This document shows positions 1-9,612 of a stretch of 64,000 nucleotides of DNA, one piece after another. The stretch spans positions 992,001 to 1,056,000 of the forward strand of contig JAHDVF020001353.1 in NCBI GenBank assembly GCA_022606425.2, given 5' to 3'. The notes under the pieces are model-generated. The model was not told the origin of the DNA. It saw only the letters and a program-made list of their open reading frames with translations, and did no database searches. The position numbers and the translations under genes were made by a program. Positions within the stretch are counted from its first letter, which is position 1. The number at the start of each line of letters is the position of its first letter. The stretch is from Lepidostoma basale. Taxonomy: Eukaryota > Arthropoda > Insecta > Trichoptera > Lepidostomatidae.

Positions 1-74
1 TAAAGCTTTTAGAAAACAAACGTTTTCATTCGTTTAAACTATATACGCACATATACACACATACATACACAAAC

Positions 75-596
75 GTCATCGCAAAAAAAACTTATCCAAA
101 AAAGCTAAGATGGCAGTGCATAATGGTGTTCTTGTGCCGACCCTTATGTATGGAAGTAAAGCATGAAACTGCCAAAAGAGGGATGAAAGTAGAATAAATG
201 CAGTAGAAATGAGATCTCTAAGACGAATGCGTGGTAAATCTGTATATGAAAGAGTGTCAAATACAAGTATAATAAGTGAATGGTGCGAATGAAAGTGTTA
301 TGAACAAAATAATGAAATGGTTTGGACACATGGAAAGAATGAGTGAAGACAGAATGGTGAAGAAGGTGTATATAAACGGCGTGAACGGAGCTGGAAATAG
401 AGGAAGGCCGAAAATTGGCACGATGAAATCAATCAAATATTAAACGTCGGTCACGTGAGGAGTCGAAGAAATCGACGTGCTTCCATGACACGCTGTATGA
501 ATGTAGAGTGATCGAGAGAAGTATGTCAGGACAGAACAGTGTGGCGTTTCATTCTTCCTGCCTACCCCTCCGGGAGACGGCGTGATGGTTAGTTAG
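75..596 (+). pseudogene. LINE-T 3' fragment, decayed
   Basis: This matches the C-terminal tail of the LINE-T reverse transcriptase polyprotein, from VIAN..LSKKA through the MAVHNGVLVPTLMYGS box and the WFGHMERM and RGRP boxes to the ILSAYPSGE end. It has several stops and indels. It ends in the family's GGCGTGATGGTTAGTTAG tail. The 5' truncation joins a piece of HH-A-type sequence at 1-74. Confidence 0.8.
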
Positions 597-659
597 CCAC
601 GTCAAATAGCTTATTTACCTTATTCTGCTACCTTAACTCGTGTCTATAAATAGCAGGGC

Positions 660-760
660 GTTTGATTTTCACTACATTTGATAATGCCTTATGTTATTTA
701 TATAAAATATAATAAAGCTTCTAGAAAACAAACGTTTTCGTTCGTTTAAATTATATACGC
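660..760 (+). repeat. HH-A repeat fragment
   Basis: It contains TTTGATAATGCCTTA followed by the TATAATAAAGCTTCTAGAAA segment seen downstream of the hammerhead-like core in other HH-A copies. The GAAAC half of the core is missing, so this copy is a relic. Positions 1-55 repeat the same downstream segment. Confidence 0.55.
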
Positions 761-784
761 CCATATACACACATACACACACAA

Positions 785-968
785 ACATCTACTTCGTTGG
801 TTTCAATCCTGGGGATTGATTTGCAGCAAAGATCTGCATCTCGTCTTCCACTCCGTTTGATTCTACGCATCCCTCTTCTGAACTCCACGTACGAGACACA
901 ACTCATATCTTTACAAATTTGCTGCAGATATTCTCGTGGTTGTGCCCCTCTGAGATTTGTATTAAAAT
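785..968 (-). pseudogene. LINE-W C-terminal fragment
   Basis: On the minus strand the translation includes SCVSYVEFRRGMRRIKRS and a CCKSIPRIET end. These align with SSYADFKRAAQDREEWKRR and AAKPIPGLK at the C-terminus of the longer LINE-W copy at 6906-7625. Only about 60 residues remain. Confidence 0.55.
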
Positions 969-999
969 ACACATATTTCAACAAAAAAAATTACTCAAA

Positions 1000-1470
1000 T
1001 ATACAAAAAATTGTAATATTTGAAAGAATGTTCGAATTTTGAACATTTCATTCTAGAACATTAGCGATGAATGCCTTTCTGTCTGGCGCGCTCATAAAGA
1101 TGGCGGCGTTTGGGTAGGTCCCTTTGGTGTGGCCGTGTTTTTCTTTAATATCCGCGGTTCTTATTTGAATTTAATATAAATAAAAGAGACTTTATTACCC
1201 CATACATCCTCGCGCTGGGTAATTTATACGCGGATAGTTTAGGCGCTCCTTTCCATAAAACGGACATAAACAAGAGCTCGTGTTTCAACATGACTGTTAA
1301 TAAAAACTGACACTTTTTACTATGAACTACATTTCATCAAAACTGACGATCTAACTTACTTATTAACTTCCTATGCCTATACAGAGTGGCCTGGAAGCAA
1401 ATGGAGAGCGCCTTTGTCCATGAGTGGACGGAAATATACTAAAGAAGATAAAGAAGAAGATGTGGGCATC
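1000..1470. other. Unassigned stretch
   Basis: No convincing frame or recognised repeat was seen. Around 1025-1065 there are several TTC/GAA inverted trimers, as in TTCGAATTTTGAAC, that look like heat-shock-element half sites. In AT-rich DNA this is weak evidence. Confidence 0.3.
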
Positions 1471-1472
1471 AT

Positions 1473-1762
1473 GAAATCAAATCAAATCAAATCAGTTTAT
1501 TTTCTCAAAAGATATTACAAACAATTTTTATAGTTTAAGACATATATTGAGAACAGGTAAAATATAACAAATATAATACTAGGAACGCATTATATATGGT
1601 TCAACATTAGGAATACAAGAGTACTGCAATGTCAAGAGTATTTGTCTTCTGAACGTACTTTTACGAATATGAAAGACATCGATCTCCGAAGCGATCATGT
1701 TCAGCGGTTTGATTGCTCTCCCCGCCGGCATCACCAGAGGCAGGTTGGTTCAGGTGTTATAT
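1473..1762 (-). mobile_element. LINE-K 3' end, (GATTT)n tail
   Basis: On the minus strand the element ends AATAAACTGATTTGATTTG. The upstream part matches the short peptide region RTNLPL..GRAI.LLN found in the copy at 18780-19265. The same 3' UTR (GTATTTTTATAATGTTT type) recurs at 26222, 34335 and 62555. It is 5' truncated. Confidence 0.6.
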
Positions 1763-1840
1763 ACACATAATCGAATGATTCTTCTGAAATCTCTTGATGG
1801 AAGTTCATTTTAAATAATAATTAAATAAAACGATGTTTTT

Positions 1841-1987
1841 TACAACAATGTATACAAATTCTTGTAGACAAATACTGGATTTTTCCCATTGCGGATAATT
1901 TTTTTTATAAGGATTAATTGTATCTCAATAGAGACGAAGGTGTAAATTGTTTTTCTGGGAACAGAATGTGGCGCTTACAGGACTTAT
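1841..1987 (+). mobile_element. X repeat, truncated, with TSD
   Basis: It contains the family signature TGTATCTCAATAGAGACGAA and the AATGTATACAAAT junction motif. It sits inside an HH-D repeat between two copies of ACGATGTTTTTT. Only about 147 bases of the 0.5-kb consensus are present. Confidence 0.6.
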
Positions 1988-2028
1988 GACGATGTTTTTT
2001 TAACTACTTCCACTTTTGTCATTATTTC

Positions 2029-2072
2029 GACAGCGACCGGTTTCGCCAGGCTCGCTGGCATCGACAGACCGG
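2029..2072 (-). ncRNA. Hammerhead-like motif, family HH-D
   Basis: On the minus strand the order is CUGUCGA (CUGANGA with A6 changed to U), one extra U, stem II GCCAG-CGAGC-CUGGC, GAAAC, CGG and UC, then GCUGUC. The segment at the stem III position is ACCGGU, which is self-complementary. Stem I can pair CGGU with GCUG using wobbles. The A6U change makes activity doubtful. Confidence 0.45.
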
Positions 2073-2326
2073 TGACACTATTGCAAACCGAGTACTTTAT
2101 ATACATACAGATCAGGGGTGGTAAACATAATTCTATACAAAAATAATCTTCATATGTTTTTGTAAAATTTACTGAATTTAATTTTTGGTATTTCAGGTAT
2201 TCAAGAGGATTAATATTCAATACAATGTATTTTAAATTTTATTATAGCATACATATTTTGATTTGATTTGATATTTATATAACGATTTGTGATGCGTATA
2301 ATAATAGTGTTTTGAAATTAATTAAC

Positions 2327-2645
2327 TAACTAACTAACTAACCATCACGCCATCTCCCCGAAAGGGTAGGCAGAAAGAATGGACTGTCACACTTTTACCG
2401 ATGCGGCACTCCATCCTTCTCTTTTCGCCCCGCGGGAGACGCGGTGTGATGGGTTGCGAACCTCATCGCCACCAATAGGCATCTCCCGCGCACACTTCGA
2501 TCGTCCAACACCCACAAAACAAATCTAAAACAAATAATATAAAATACAATGATATAAAATAAAATAACAAAATAAAAATTATTTAACACAGAATGTTATT
2601 TTTAGATGGTGCATATATTGTCTATTCAATTATTTAACCACATTA
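2327..2645 (-). mobile_element. SINE-T copy
   Basis: On the minus strand an AT-rich 5' part is followed by a GC-rich core (GGTGGCGATGAGGTTCGCAA and GCGTCTCCCGCGG). The last ~60 bases are those of LINE-T, up to GGCGTGATGGTTAGTTAGTT. An 11-bp duplication TGAAATTAATT lies at 2313-2323 and 2719-2729, so this copy and the small LINE-T piece at 2672-2716 entered together. Confidence 0.65.
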
Positions 2646-2671
2646 ATTTAACCACAGTTTTTCTTCTAATA

Positions 2672-2716
2672 ATCTCTTAGACGAATGTGTGGATACTCTG
2701 TGTATGATAGAGTGTA
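2672..2716 (+). pseudogene. Tiny LINE-T segment, inverted to SINE-T
   Basis: CTCTTAGACGAATGTGTGGA and the following 25 bases match the SLRRMCGYSVYDRV region of LINE-T on the plus strand. It is head-to-head with the SINE-T copy, inside the same TSD pair. This resembles the 5' inversions left by twin priming. Confidence 0.6.
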
Positions 2717-2729
2717 ATTGAAATTAATT

Positions 2730-3295
2730 TGTATATTTATATAGGGTTTTGAAATGTCAAACCTCAATTCTTATCTTATATTATGCAGCGTGGTCGCATC
2801 CAATATGGTGGTCCTCCTTTTTCATAAGATACCGCATAGCGACCCTGCTTGGAGCAAATATTTCATGGACCCAATCTCTTGTGCTATGAGGATATTATTT
2901 GTAAAATATCCTCCGAGAGGAACGCGGATACGAGGAATGGCAGTGGAGTGCCACATAAATTTCCTGTAATTATTTTTGTATGCAAATGAAGCTTAGAGTT
3001 TTCACGATACTCCAGTGAATTTTCAGTATGAAGGTCCCTAAATCAGATCACCGCTGCTTATCTGGAACAATTAAAACGTCTTTATTGTGTTAAAAACGAT
3101 TTTGTTTCGGCCAAGGAATGGGGCAGCTCATATTAAAAAATAGCAAATGGTCTAAGGAAAGGTCAAGTTGTTTGTACTCATTAATTCAAACACAGTTTTT
3201 CAACTTACTTATGAAGATTTTATATCAACACGTATTCTTCTTCTTCCGATGTCGAGTATTTAAGGGCTAAGAATAGTCTATTGTTTTGGCCGAAA
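2730..3295. other. Unassigned stretch
   Basis: A 71-codon frame at 2754-2969 (+) has no motif I recognise and no clear splice context. No repeat seen elsewhere in the window was identified. I cannot assign a role. Confidence 0.3.
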
Positions 3296-3430
3296 CACTA
3301 TGATTTCAACATTATTACTGTTAAAATTTAAAACACTGTTATAATATCACAATTTCTCTTTATTCACTGAGTGTCGCGACAGCTATTTCGCCAACCGATG
3401 TTGACATCCTCAGGTGCTACAATAAACTAA
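3276..3430 (-). repeat. HH-C repeat fragment
   Basis: It carries the outer segment TTTTGGCCGAAACACTATGA, then the TTTAAAACACTGTTATAATA segment and the HH-C core. The same order occurs at 15540-15690 and 63290-63545. Confidence 0.65.
3374..3422 (-). ncRNA. Hammerhead-like motif, family HH-C
   Basis: On the minus strand: CUGAGGA (a full CUGANGA match), an extra U, stem II GUCAAC-AUCG-GUUGGC (six pairs including one wobble), GAAA, UAGCUG and UC, with GCGACAC after the predicted cleavage site. Stem I is discontinuous, with outer UG/CA pairing beyond a mismatch, as in natural hammerheads with an internal loop. This is the best-preserved stem II in the family. Confidence 0.6.
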
Positions 3431-3628
3431 AGTTACAAATGAAAATACTTACTATTTTTTGGGCAAAAAACTCGTTATTGTTGTTAGTCATAGTAAAAAT
3501 TAAGTATGCGAAATCTGTTGACAATTTTACAAACAAATATAACAAAGGTGGGAAAAAAATAGCGATTAGAAGGGACAATTATACATACAAGAAATGAAAG
3601 GGTATTTATTGTCACTGTTAAAATTAAT

Positions 3629-4588
3629 AAAAGGTGTCAAACAAGGTTGCGTAATGTCCCCGTGGTTATTTAATCTGTATATGGACAATTGTATGAGAGA
3701 GCTGAAAGGGTTGGATGTAGGTGCCAAAATGAGCGGAGTGTCAGTAAGCTGTCTCTTGTATGCGGATGACGCTGTCCTACTTGCTGACAACGAGCATGAA
3801 CTACAAGTCCTAGTGAATTGTATGTATGAGGTATTCATGCGAAATGATCTGATGATGAATGTTAATAAGTCCAAGGTAATGATTTTTAAAAAGGAAGAAA
3901 CCACGACAGTCTGCAACATTAGCGTGAATGGTGAAAACTTGGAGCAAGTAGTTGAGTTTGTGTATTTAGGTAGTATGTTTACAAGAGATGGGAGAGTGGA
4001 AAGGGATATTGAAAGAAGGGTTGGGGCAGGTAACAAAGTGAATGGTGCACTTAAAGTTGTCATCGCAAACAAAAACCTATCCAAAAAAGCTAGAATGGCA
4101 GTGCACAATGGTGTTCTTCTACCGACCCTTATGTATGGAAGCGAAGCATTGAACTGGCAAAGGAAGGATGAAAGTAGAATAAATGCAGTAGAAATGAGAT
4201 CTCTTAGACGAATGTGTGATATTCTGTGTATGATAGAGTGTCGAATGAAAATATAAGAAGTGAATGCGGTGCGAATGATGGTGTCATGAACAAAATAATG
4301 AAAGCATCATTAAGATGGTTTGGACATATGGAAAGAATGAATGAAGAAAGAATGGTAAAAAAATTATATGTTAATGATGTAAATGGAACCAGAAATAGAG
4401 GAAGACCGAGGAAAACGTGGCACGATCAAATAAATCAAATATTGAATGTCGGCCGTGTGAGGAGTCAGAGAAATCGACGCGCGTGCATGACACGATGTAT
4501 GAATGTTGAGGAAGCGAGAGAAATATGTCAGGAAAGAAAGGTGTGGCAGTCCATTCTTTCTGCCTACCCCTTCGGGGAGACGGCGTGA
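3629..4588 (+). pseudogene. LINE-T reverse transcriptase C-terminal half, one frameshift
   Basis: This is the C-terminal part of a non-LTR (RTE-like) endonuclease/reverse transcriptase. In life it would copy the element RNA at a nicked chromosomal site. Visible in order: the GVKQGC..SPWLFN box, the catalytic LLYADDAVLLAD box (two adjacent aspartates), thumb-type FVYLGSMFTRDGR and DIERRVGAGNKVNGAL, then the MYGSE..NWQ, LRWFGHMERM and RGRPRKTWHDQI boxes and an ILSAYPFGETA end. About 320 codons remain; the endonuclease and fingers are lost. A one-base deletion near 4216, within the RRMCG..YDRVSN region, shifts the frame, so the rest is read from about 4226 in the next frame. RTE membership is inferred from the box order and the simple-repeat tail. 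Jockey-type naming in automated annotations is possible. Confidence 0.8.
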
Positions 4589-4606
4589 TGGTTAGTTAGT
4601 TAGTTA
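3629..4606 (+). mobile_element. LINE-T, longest plus-strand copy, with TSD
   Basis: A 978-bp 5'-truncated insertion flanked by the 12-bp duplication GTTAAAATTAAT (3617-3628 and 4607-4618). It starts inside the reverse transcriptase at GVKQGCVMSPWLFNLYMD and ends in (GTTA)n. The TSD shows that the preceding codons, from about 3594, belong to the target and not to the element. Confidence 0.85.
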
Positions 4607-4751
4607 GTTAAAATTAATTGGGTGAAGATGCTACAAATAATGTTATTATAAGCCAACACAATAAAAGTTTTTTTTTTTAACTGGCAGTAAAAGAAACTGG
4701 GTCAACAGGTATAAAATATGAGAATTTAAAGTGTAGGGAACAACAAGAAAA

Positions 4752-5565
4752 CTTACTAACTAACCATCACGCCGTTTCCCCGGAGGGGTAGGCTACGAGA
4801 ATGGAATGCCATACTGCTCTGTCCTAACTTATCTTTCTAACTTTCTCTACATTCACACATCGTAACATGCACGCTTGTCGATTTTACCGACTTCGAATGT
4901 GGCTACCTTTTAGTATTTGATTAATTCAGTCATGCCATGCTTTTCTTGGTCTTCCACGGCTTCTCTTTCTATTCACACTGCTTGAATGCAACATTTTAAC
5001 CATTTTTCTCTCGTTCGTTCGTTCCATATGTCCAAACAATCTCAGGGATCTTTTTTTTTTTTTTTACTGATGATGCAATCATCTGCCTAACATTCCTTCA
5101 TTTTTTCGTCATTCGGTATTCTATCATTTATCGTTTTCTCGCACACACCACAAAAACCTACTTTTTCAAAATACCTCATAAAATAAAAAAACGGTTATCT
5201 GATTTCTGGTGTCAGATGTAGCTCTCATGACTAAAAACATTGTCAAAGCGCCCTTGAGGTGAGCTATTCACGAAAACTGTGCTATACAAATTAGCCTAAT
5301 TATTATTATTATTATTACATTATTCTCAGTGATCTTATTTCCACGCCATTTATCATACTTTCATCATTTATTGCCAGCTCCAAGCTTCACTTCCATACAT
5401 AATGGTTGGCACTAGAACTCCGTTGTGTACTGCCATATTTGTTTTATTGGATATATTTCTGTTTGCAATGATGACTTACAGAGCGCTATTTATTTTATTC
5501 CCAGCACCGATCCTTTTCTCGATGGCTTTCTACATTTTTCTTCTCTTATAAACATGCTTCCCTTA
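4752..5565 (-). pseudogene. LINE-T fragment, split by a LINE-L tail
   Basis: The minus strand starts at the tail (TAACTAACCATCACGCCGT) and runs back to the IEKRIGAGN region near 5530, with many indels. The run from about 5130 to 5317 is foreign: it is a LINE-L 3' UTR ending in (ATT)n. Confidence 0.7.
5225..5318 (+). mobile_element. LINE-L 3' end inside LINE-T
   Basis: AGCGCCCTTGAGGTGAG, a diverged GGCGCT-like segment and (ATT)7 match the 3' ends at 13140-13205, 23403-23476 and 40990-41057. The left boundary is unclear and may extend to about 5130. Confidence 0.55.
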
Positions 5566-5644
5566 CTATGTTATTAAAATATTCTATACAAATTTTAAAT
5601 GAACTTAAGGCGTTCTCACTGTGGAATTGCATAATGACGATTTT

Positions 5645-5812
5645 TTTATAAATTATAACACTGTTTTTTCCACTTACGTGTTTATTTTTCTCGGCATGTT
5701 TCGAAGGCTTACACCTTCATCATCGGGTGAACGATATAACGATGTATGCCTTCGAAATATGTCGAGAAAAATATACTCAAAAGTAGAAAAAACAGTGTTT
5801 TAATTCATAAAA
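5645..5812. repeat. HH-B foldback
   Basis: Two arms face each other: AACACTGTTTTTTCCACTT on the left and AAGTAGAAAAAACAGTGTTT on the right. The left arm has a complete core read on the minus strand (CCGAUGA, U, GAAGG..CCUUC, GAAAC, AUG, CC). Its cleavage site is GCC rather than GUC, and the right arm lacks the CNGANGA half, so both arms look inactive. Confidence 0.6.
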
Positions 5813-5869
5813 AATTCTATACAAATGTTCGTTTTTTTTTTGTTTTTCGAAAATTTGCTATACCATTCA

Positions 5870-6600
5870 ATTAATTGAATCTAATCTTCATAGATCATCA
5901 TCATCATCCTAAGCTCGACAGCCCTGGGTGGGCCTTGGCTGAATCCAGGAGCTTCCTCCATTCTTGTCTGTTTGATGCCCCCATTCTCCAATTTCTCACT
6001 TGCAACACCGATGCATCCGTGTTGACACTGTCCATCCATCGCATTTTGGGCCTTCCTGGTCTTCTACGTCCCTGTGGTACTGAGAGCGTGAGGTGTTTTG
6101 TAGGGTTGTCGTCGTCCATTCTGATTATGTGACCAGCCCATCTCAGGCGCCCTACTTTGACGGATCTGATCACATCGGGCTCTTTATAGATATCATATAG
6201 CTCTCGGTTATATCGACGACGCCAGCCATTGTGGTCTCTCACTGGGCCAAATATTGTCCTAAGAACCCTTCTTTCAAATGCTGCGATGGACCTTTCAGTG
6301 TGTTTTGTCATCACCCAGGTTTCAGAGGCATATCTTCATAGATGGCGCTTTGAAACTGACATGTGAATTGTGGTGTTGGATATAAACATATATACAACTT
6401 CCAAAAATTTGTCAGACATGGTGGTCATAAGAAATGTGGAATGGGGAATGTTGTAATTACATAAAGCGTGCGCTTAACCCAACCAATGACAGGTCATAAG
6501 TCCTGTAAACACCTCGATCACCATATTCAGTTTCCAATTTGCATCTTCGTCTCTATGGAGATAAAATTAATCATTCAATGAAGGTTTACCTTAATTACTT
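5870..6600 (-). mobile_element. X repeat interrupted by an RTE-like LINE
   Basis: The minus strand carries TATCTCCATAGAGACGAAGA, the GACTTATGACCTGTCATTGG stretch and the CGCCATCTATGAAGAT segment of the X family. A 436-base LINE piece (5896-6331) splits it and duplicated 12 bases of it. Confidence 0.65.
5896..6331 (-). pseudogene. RTE-like LINE C-terminal fragment, (ATG)n tail, 12-bp TSD
   Basis: An open frame of 136 codons (5904-6314) gives SIAAFERRVLRTIFGPV, VGRLRWAGHIIRMDDDN, RRPGRPKMRWMDS and QEWRKLLDSAKAHPGLS. These are the usual end boxes of an RTE-type polyprotein. After them comes a run of GAT repeats. The exact duplication ATCTTCATAGAT (5884-5895 and 6332-6343) delimits the insertion. 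The N-terminal half, including the reverse transcriptase catalytic box, is absent. The frame is still fully open, so this insertion is probably young compared with its X-repeat host. Confidence 0.8.
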
Positions 6601-6905
6601 CAACAACTTTTTTTAAGAACTGTCATTGCAGAATGCCATTTTTCTGTCAAGCGTACATTTTTGAAAAACTTCTTCATAAAATTTCACGAGCTGCCTCAGA
6701 TTGCTGCTCAAACTTCTAGAAAGTTTCCAATAATTATTAATCAAAATTTATGCAGTTAAAATTTTGGATCGGAGGTGCCGGTTTTAGATAACTTTGCTTA
6801 AATAATTTATGAAGTACGTTCAAGAGTTATGGAAAACAAACACGTACATTATCAAACTAGTATCATACGTGAAAATACGCATATACAAATTTGTTTTAAT
6901 GATAC

Positions 6906-7625
6906 CTAAACATTATTATTAGAAAGTTTCAATCCTGGGATTGGTTTTGCAGCAATTTCTTCTATTCTTCTCTTCCATTCTTCCCTGTCTTGTGCGGCTC
7001 TTTTAAAATCTGCATATGATGAGCAGCGCACGTCCACCAACAGGTCCTCCAGGTACTCTCGGCGTGGGCGTCCCCTAGAGTTTGTCCCCTCGGTCATACC
7101 CTCCATTATGGCATGCAAGAGGCCTTCTTGTCGTATTACATGGCCGATACATCTTGCATGCCTTTCGGACAAGGTCCTGAGCAGGTGCCTTCCTCCTTCG
7201 ATTCTTTGAAGAACCTCCTCATTCGTGGTCTGTTCTCGCCAGGAAATTCCTAATAGTCTTCTATAGGACCACATCTCAAAAGCCTCTAGTTTCCGTTTAT
7301 CTCTTTCGGATAGGCACCATGTCTCGCAGCCGTACATCAAGATACTCCATACATAGGTCTTGATGAGGAGTATTCTAATTTTTAGGTCTATATTATTTGA
7401 TTCTATTATTTTCGACCTTTTATTAAATGCAAGCCTAGCCTGATGTATACGGCTGTCGACCTCCCTCTTAGACCGACCGTCCCATGTTATTTTGCTCCCA
7501 AGGTAGACAAACTCCTTGGTGTTCTTTAGTGGAACTCTTGACATCACTACTCTCATCTGATGTTGCGTTCGGCCTACAGTCAGCAGCTTTGTTTTGTCTT
7601 TATTTATCTTAATGTTACATGTCAC
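6906..7625 (-). pseudogene. LINE-W reverse transcriptase C-terminal fragment
   Basis: An uninterrupted 239-codon frame reads INKDKTKLLTVGR, KEFVYLGSKITWDGRSKREV, a MYGCETWCLSERDKRKLEAF box, MWSYRRLLGISW, a diverged CIGHVIRQEG box, RGRPRREYLEDLL and REEWKRRIEEIAAKPIPGL. This is the thumb and C-terminal tail of an RTE-like non-LTR polyprotein. The YADD catalytic box would lie just upstream and is missing. The end is an (AAT)-type repeat. Traces of this family recur at 785-968 and 63565-63600. Confidence 0.75.
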
Positions 7626-7626
7626 A

Positions 7627-7920
7627 CATACATACTACCTCATCTCTACCGCATTTATTCTGCTCTCATCCTTCTTCTGCCTGTTCCATGCTTCGCTTTC
7701 ATACATTAGTGTTGGGACCAGAACTTCAGTGTGCCGTTTTCGTTTTCATTGATAAATTATTGTTTCCAATAACACTTTTTAAAGCTCCATTACTACTATC
7801 CGTCACTATCCGTCTTAGTCACCCTTTCTAAATTTCATTTAGGATGCATTCATCCACCTTACATTCCTTTCTTACTTCATCATTAGAACTCCTAGCTTCA
7901 CTTCCATACATATTTATAAT
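7627..7920 (-). pseudogene. LINE-T fragment
   Basis: The minus strand carries the EAWNRQKKDE, RINAV and GVGTRT-type segments of LINE-T in scrambled, short pieces, abutting LINE-W. There is no intact tail and several internal deletions. Confidence 0.6.
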
Positions 7921-7989
7921 ACATACCATAGAATGAACGTTTTCTGCTTAAAGTCAGCGTGTCGTACGTCGTGAATTACATTTTGGTAC

Positions 7990-8330
7990 ATTTTTATATG
8001 ACAGTTATTTGTTAGATTATACAAAAAGCAATAATTTAGTTGCGTCACCGCTGAAACTCCTGAAAAATCCTGCATCCTTATCTGTAGCAGGAAGCGGAAG
8101 GCATCTGTCGCGCGGCGTTGGGGAGCCTGGAGACGGGTAGACCGGGGAAACTAGGTCGCGGGGTAACTGTCGCTACTCCGCGTCTATCAGACCGCAGCTC
8201 ACGTCAGATCAACGCACGCTAACCCCGCTCTAGATCGTGGTCTTTACCCACTTTTAATCATTAATCTTAGCTAATTAACGAACCACTATTCCATGTTCCT
8301 TTAGGAGTGTTTAGCAAATGTGGTATATAA
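7990..8330. other. Unassigned GC-richer stretch
   Basis: Positions 8090-8235 are noticeably GC-richer (GTCGCGCGGCGTTGGGGAGC) than the surroundings. All reading frames are short, and no repeat partner was seen in the window. Confidence 0.3.
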
Positions 8331-8337
8331 GGATAAA

Positions 8338-8384
8338 TGCCGTAGAAATGAGATCACTGAGAAGAATGTGCGGCAAAATGATAA
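8338..8384 (+). pseudogene. LINE-T segment (RINAVEMRSL)
   Basis: It encodes RINAVEMRSLRRMCGKMI and is followed at once by a SINE. The neighbouring LINE-T piece at 8515-8815 covers an earlier part of the same protein, so the order is rearranged. Confidence 0.65.
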
Positions 8385-8387
8385 ATT

Positions 8388-8514
8388 GACAACCTTCTTG
8401 GCCGAGTGGTTAGTGCTTTGACTTCCAAACTTTGGTCCCGGGTTTGATTCCTGGCGATGGCAGTGTGATTGTCACACTCTTTTTGATCTGGTGGATCTAT
8501 AATTTCTCGTGTCA
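8388..8514 (+). mobile_element. tRNA-derived SINE, head part
   Basis: It has a Pol III A-box-like TGGCCGAGTGG, a B-box-like GGTTTGATTCC and the family body TGGCAGTGTGATTGTCACAC. It inserted between two LINE-T pieces and lacks the (AAT)n 3' end. Confidence 0.75.
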
Positions 8515-8815
8515 AGAATGTACGAAATATGCAATAAGTATGACCTTGTGATGAACATGTCAAAGTCTAAAGTTATGGTATTTCAAAAGGAAGAATGTAT
8601 GACAGTTTGTGACATAAGTGCGAACGGTGAGAAATAAGAGCAAGTAACCGAATTTGTCTACCTGGGAAGTATGTTTACAAGAGATGAAAAAATGGAGAAA
8701 GATATCGGAAGAAGGGTTAGAGCTGGAAACAAAATAAATGATGCTGATCAAAGTCATTACGAAGCAAATATGGCAGTGCACAATGGAGTCCTACTGCCGA
8801 CCCTAAACGGCGTGA
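8515..8815 (+). pseudogene. LINE-T fragment
   Basis: The translation gives NKYDLVMNMSKSKVMVFQKE, FVYLGSMFTRDEKMEKDIGR and MAVHNGVLLPTL, then jumps straight to the GGCGTGATGG tail. Everything between the MYGSE box and the tail is deleted. A stop replaces the residue before EQVTEFVYLG. Confidence 0.7.
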
Positions 8816-8819
8816 TGGT

Positions 8820-8935
8820 TTGTTAGTTACCTATCACATGTCACAAGAATCTATATAATAGCTCAACCATTAACATCGATTTGGCTCGCGCTGTAATGAT
8901 GTAAATAGCGATTCAACAAAATAATAATCTTCTTC
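8820..8935 (+). mobile_element. SINE 3' half
   Basis: ACCTATCACATGTCACAAGA, ATCGATTTGGCTCGCGCTGT and a terminal AACAAAATAATAAT match the 3' half of the full SINE at 47157-47408. The tRNA-like head is absent. Confidence 0.7.
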
Positions 8936-8937
8936 TT

Positions 8938-9347
8938 TCGGTGCTATGTCAGCTTCCTCCAACGTTGGCGATCACTACAGCAAAGGCATCTCTGTCCTGC
9001 GCCACTTGAGACAGGTTCTGAACTCTTGTGATTCCTGTCCACTCTTCAATGTTCCGCAGCCTTCTACAAACTCCCCGACGCCCCTCCACTTTACCCGTGA
9101 ATATCAGTCGAAGGAAGTGGTAATTTTCGCCCCTTGACACATGACCTTGGCGACATGACCCAAATATGAGACCTTTCTAATTTTCCCACTTGACAACAGC
9201 TCTCTATCGGCTCTGGCTCTCTGTGGTACGTCTGCATTATTGACTCTATTGGTCCACGGTATACGGAGCATTTTGCGGTATATCCACATCTCGAACGCCT
9301 CCAACCGGTTTATTACATTCACTTTTAGTCCTGGTTTTGCAGCCGTA
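8938..9347 (-). pseudogene. LINE-V C-terminal fragment
   Basis: On the minus strand the frames give NRLEAFEMWIYRKMLRIPW, a diverged YLGHVAKVMCQGAK box, GRRGVCRRLRNIEEWTGI and a QDRDAFAVVIANVGGS end. This is the C-terminal tail of another RTE-like LINE, with one frameshift near 9120. The upstream part of the same copy continues at 9613-9636 and 9962-10050, after two separate insertions. Confidence 0.7.
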
Positions 9348-9359
9348 TAGTAGAACAGA

Positions 9360-9600
9360 ATTTATTTTATATCATTGTATTTCAGATAATTTGTTTAAGA
9401 TTTATTATGTAGACGTTGAACGATCGAAGTGTGCGCGGGAGATGCCTTTTGGTGGCGATGAGGTTCACAAACCATCACACCGCGTCTCTCGCGATGGCGA
9501 AAAGAGAAGGATGGAGTGCCGCATCGATTAAAGTTTGGCAGTCCATTCTTTCTGCCTACCCTTTCAGGGAGACGGCGTGATGGTTAGTTAGTTAGTTAGT
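9360..9600 (+). mobile_element. SINE-T with 12-bp TSD
   Basis: It is flanked by TAGTAGAACAGA at 9348-9359 and 9601-9612. It runs from an AT-rich 5' part through GGTGGCGATGAGGTTCACAA to the LINE-T-identical 3' end and (GTTA)n. This copy is the best proof that the ~240-base unit moves on its own. Confidence 0.8.
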
Positions 9601-9612
9601 TAGTAGAACAGA

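Larger units (their letters stand above)
1765..2095 (-). repeat. HH-D repeat split by X repeat
   Basis: The minus strand matches the HH-D foldback at 50635-50890, including the AAAACATCGTTTTATTTAAT flank. An X-repeat piece at 1841-1987 interrupts it. The 12-base string ACGATGTTTTTT is present on both sides of the X piece (about 1829-1840 and 1988-1999) and looks like its TSD. Confidence 0.6.

Noticed and set aside
4590..4610. (GTTA)n runs as telomere or microsatellite DNA
   Set aside because: They always follow GGCGTGATGG at the end of LINE-T or SINE-T, so they are element tails.
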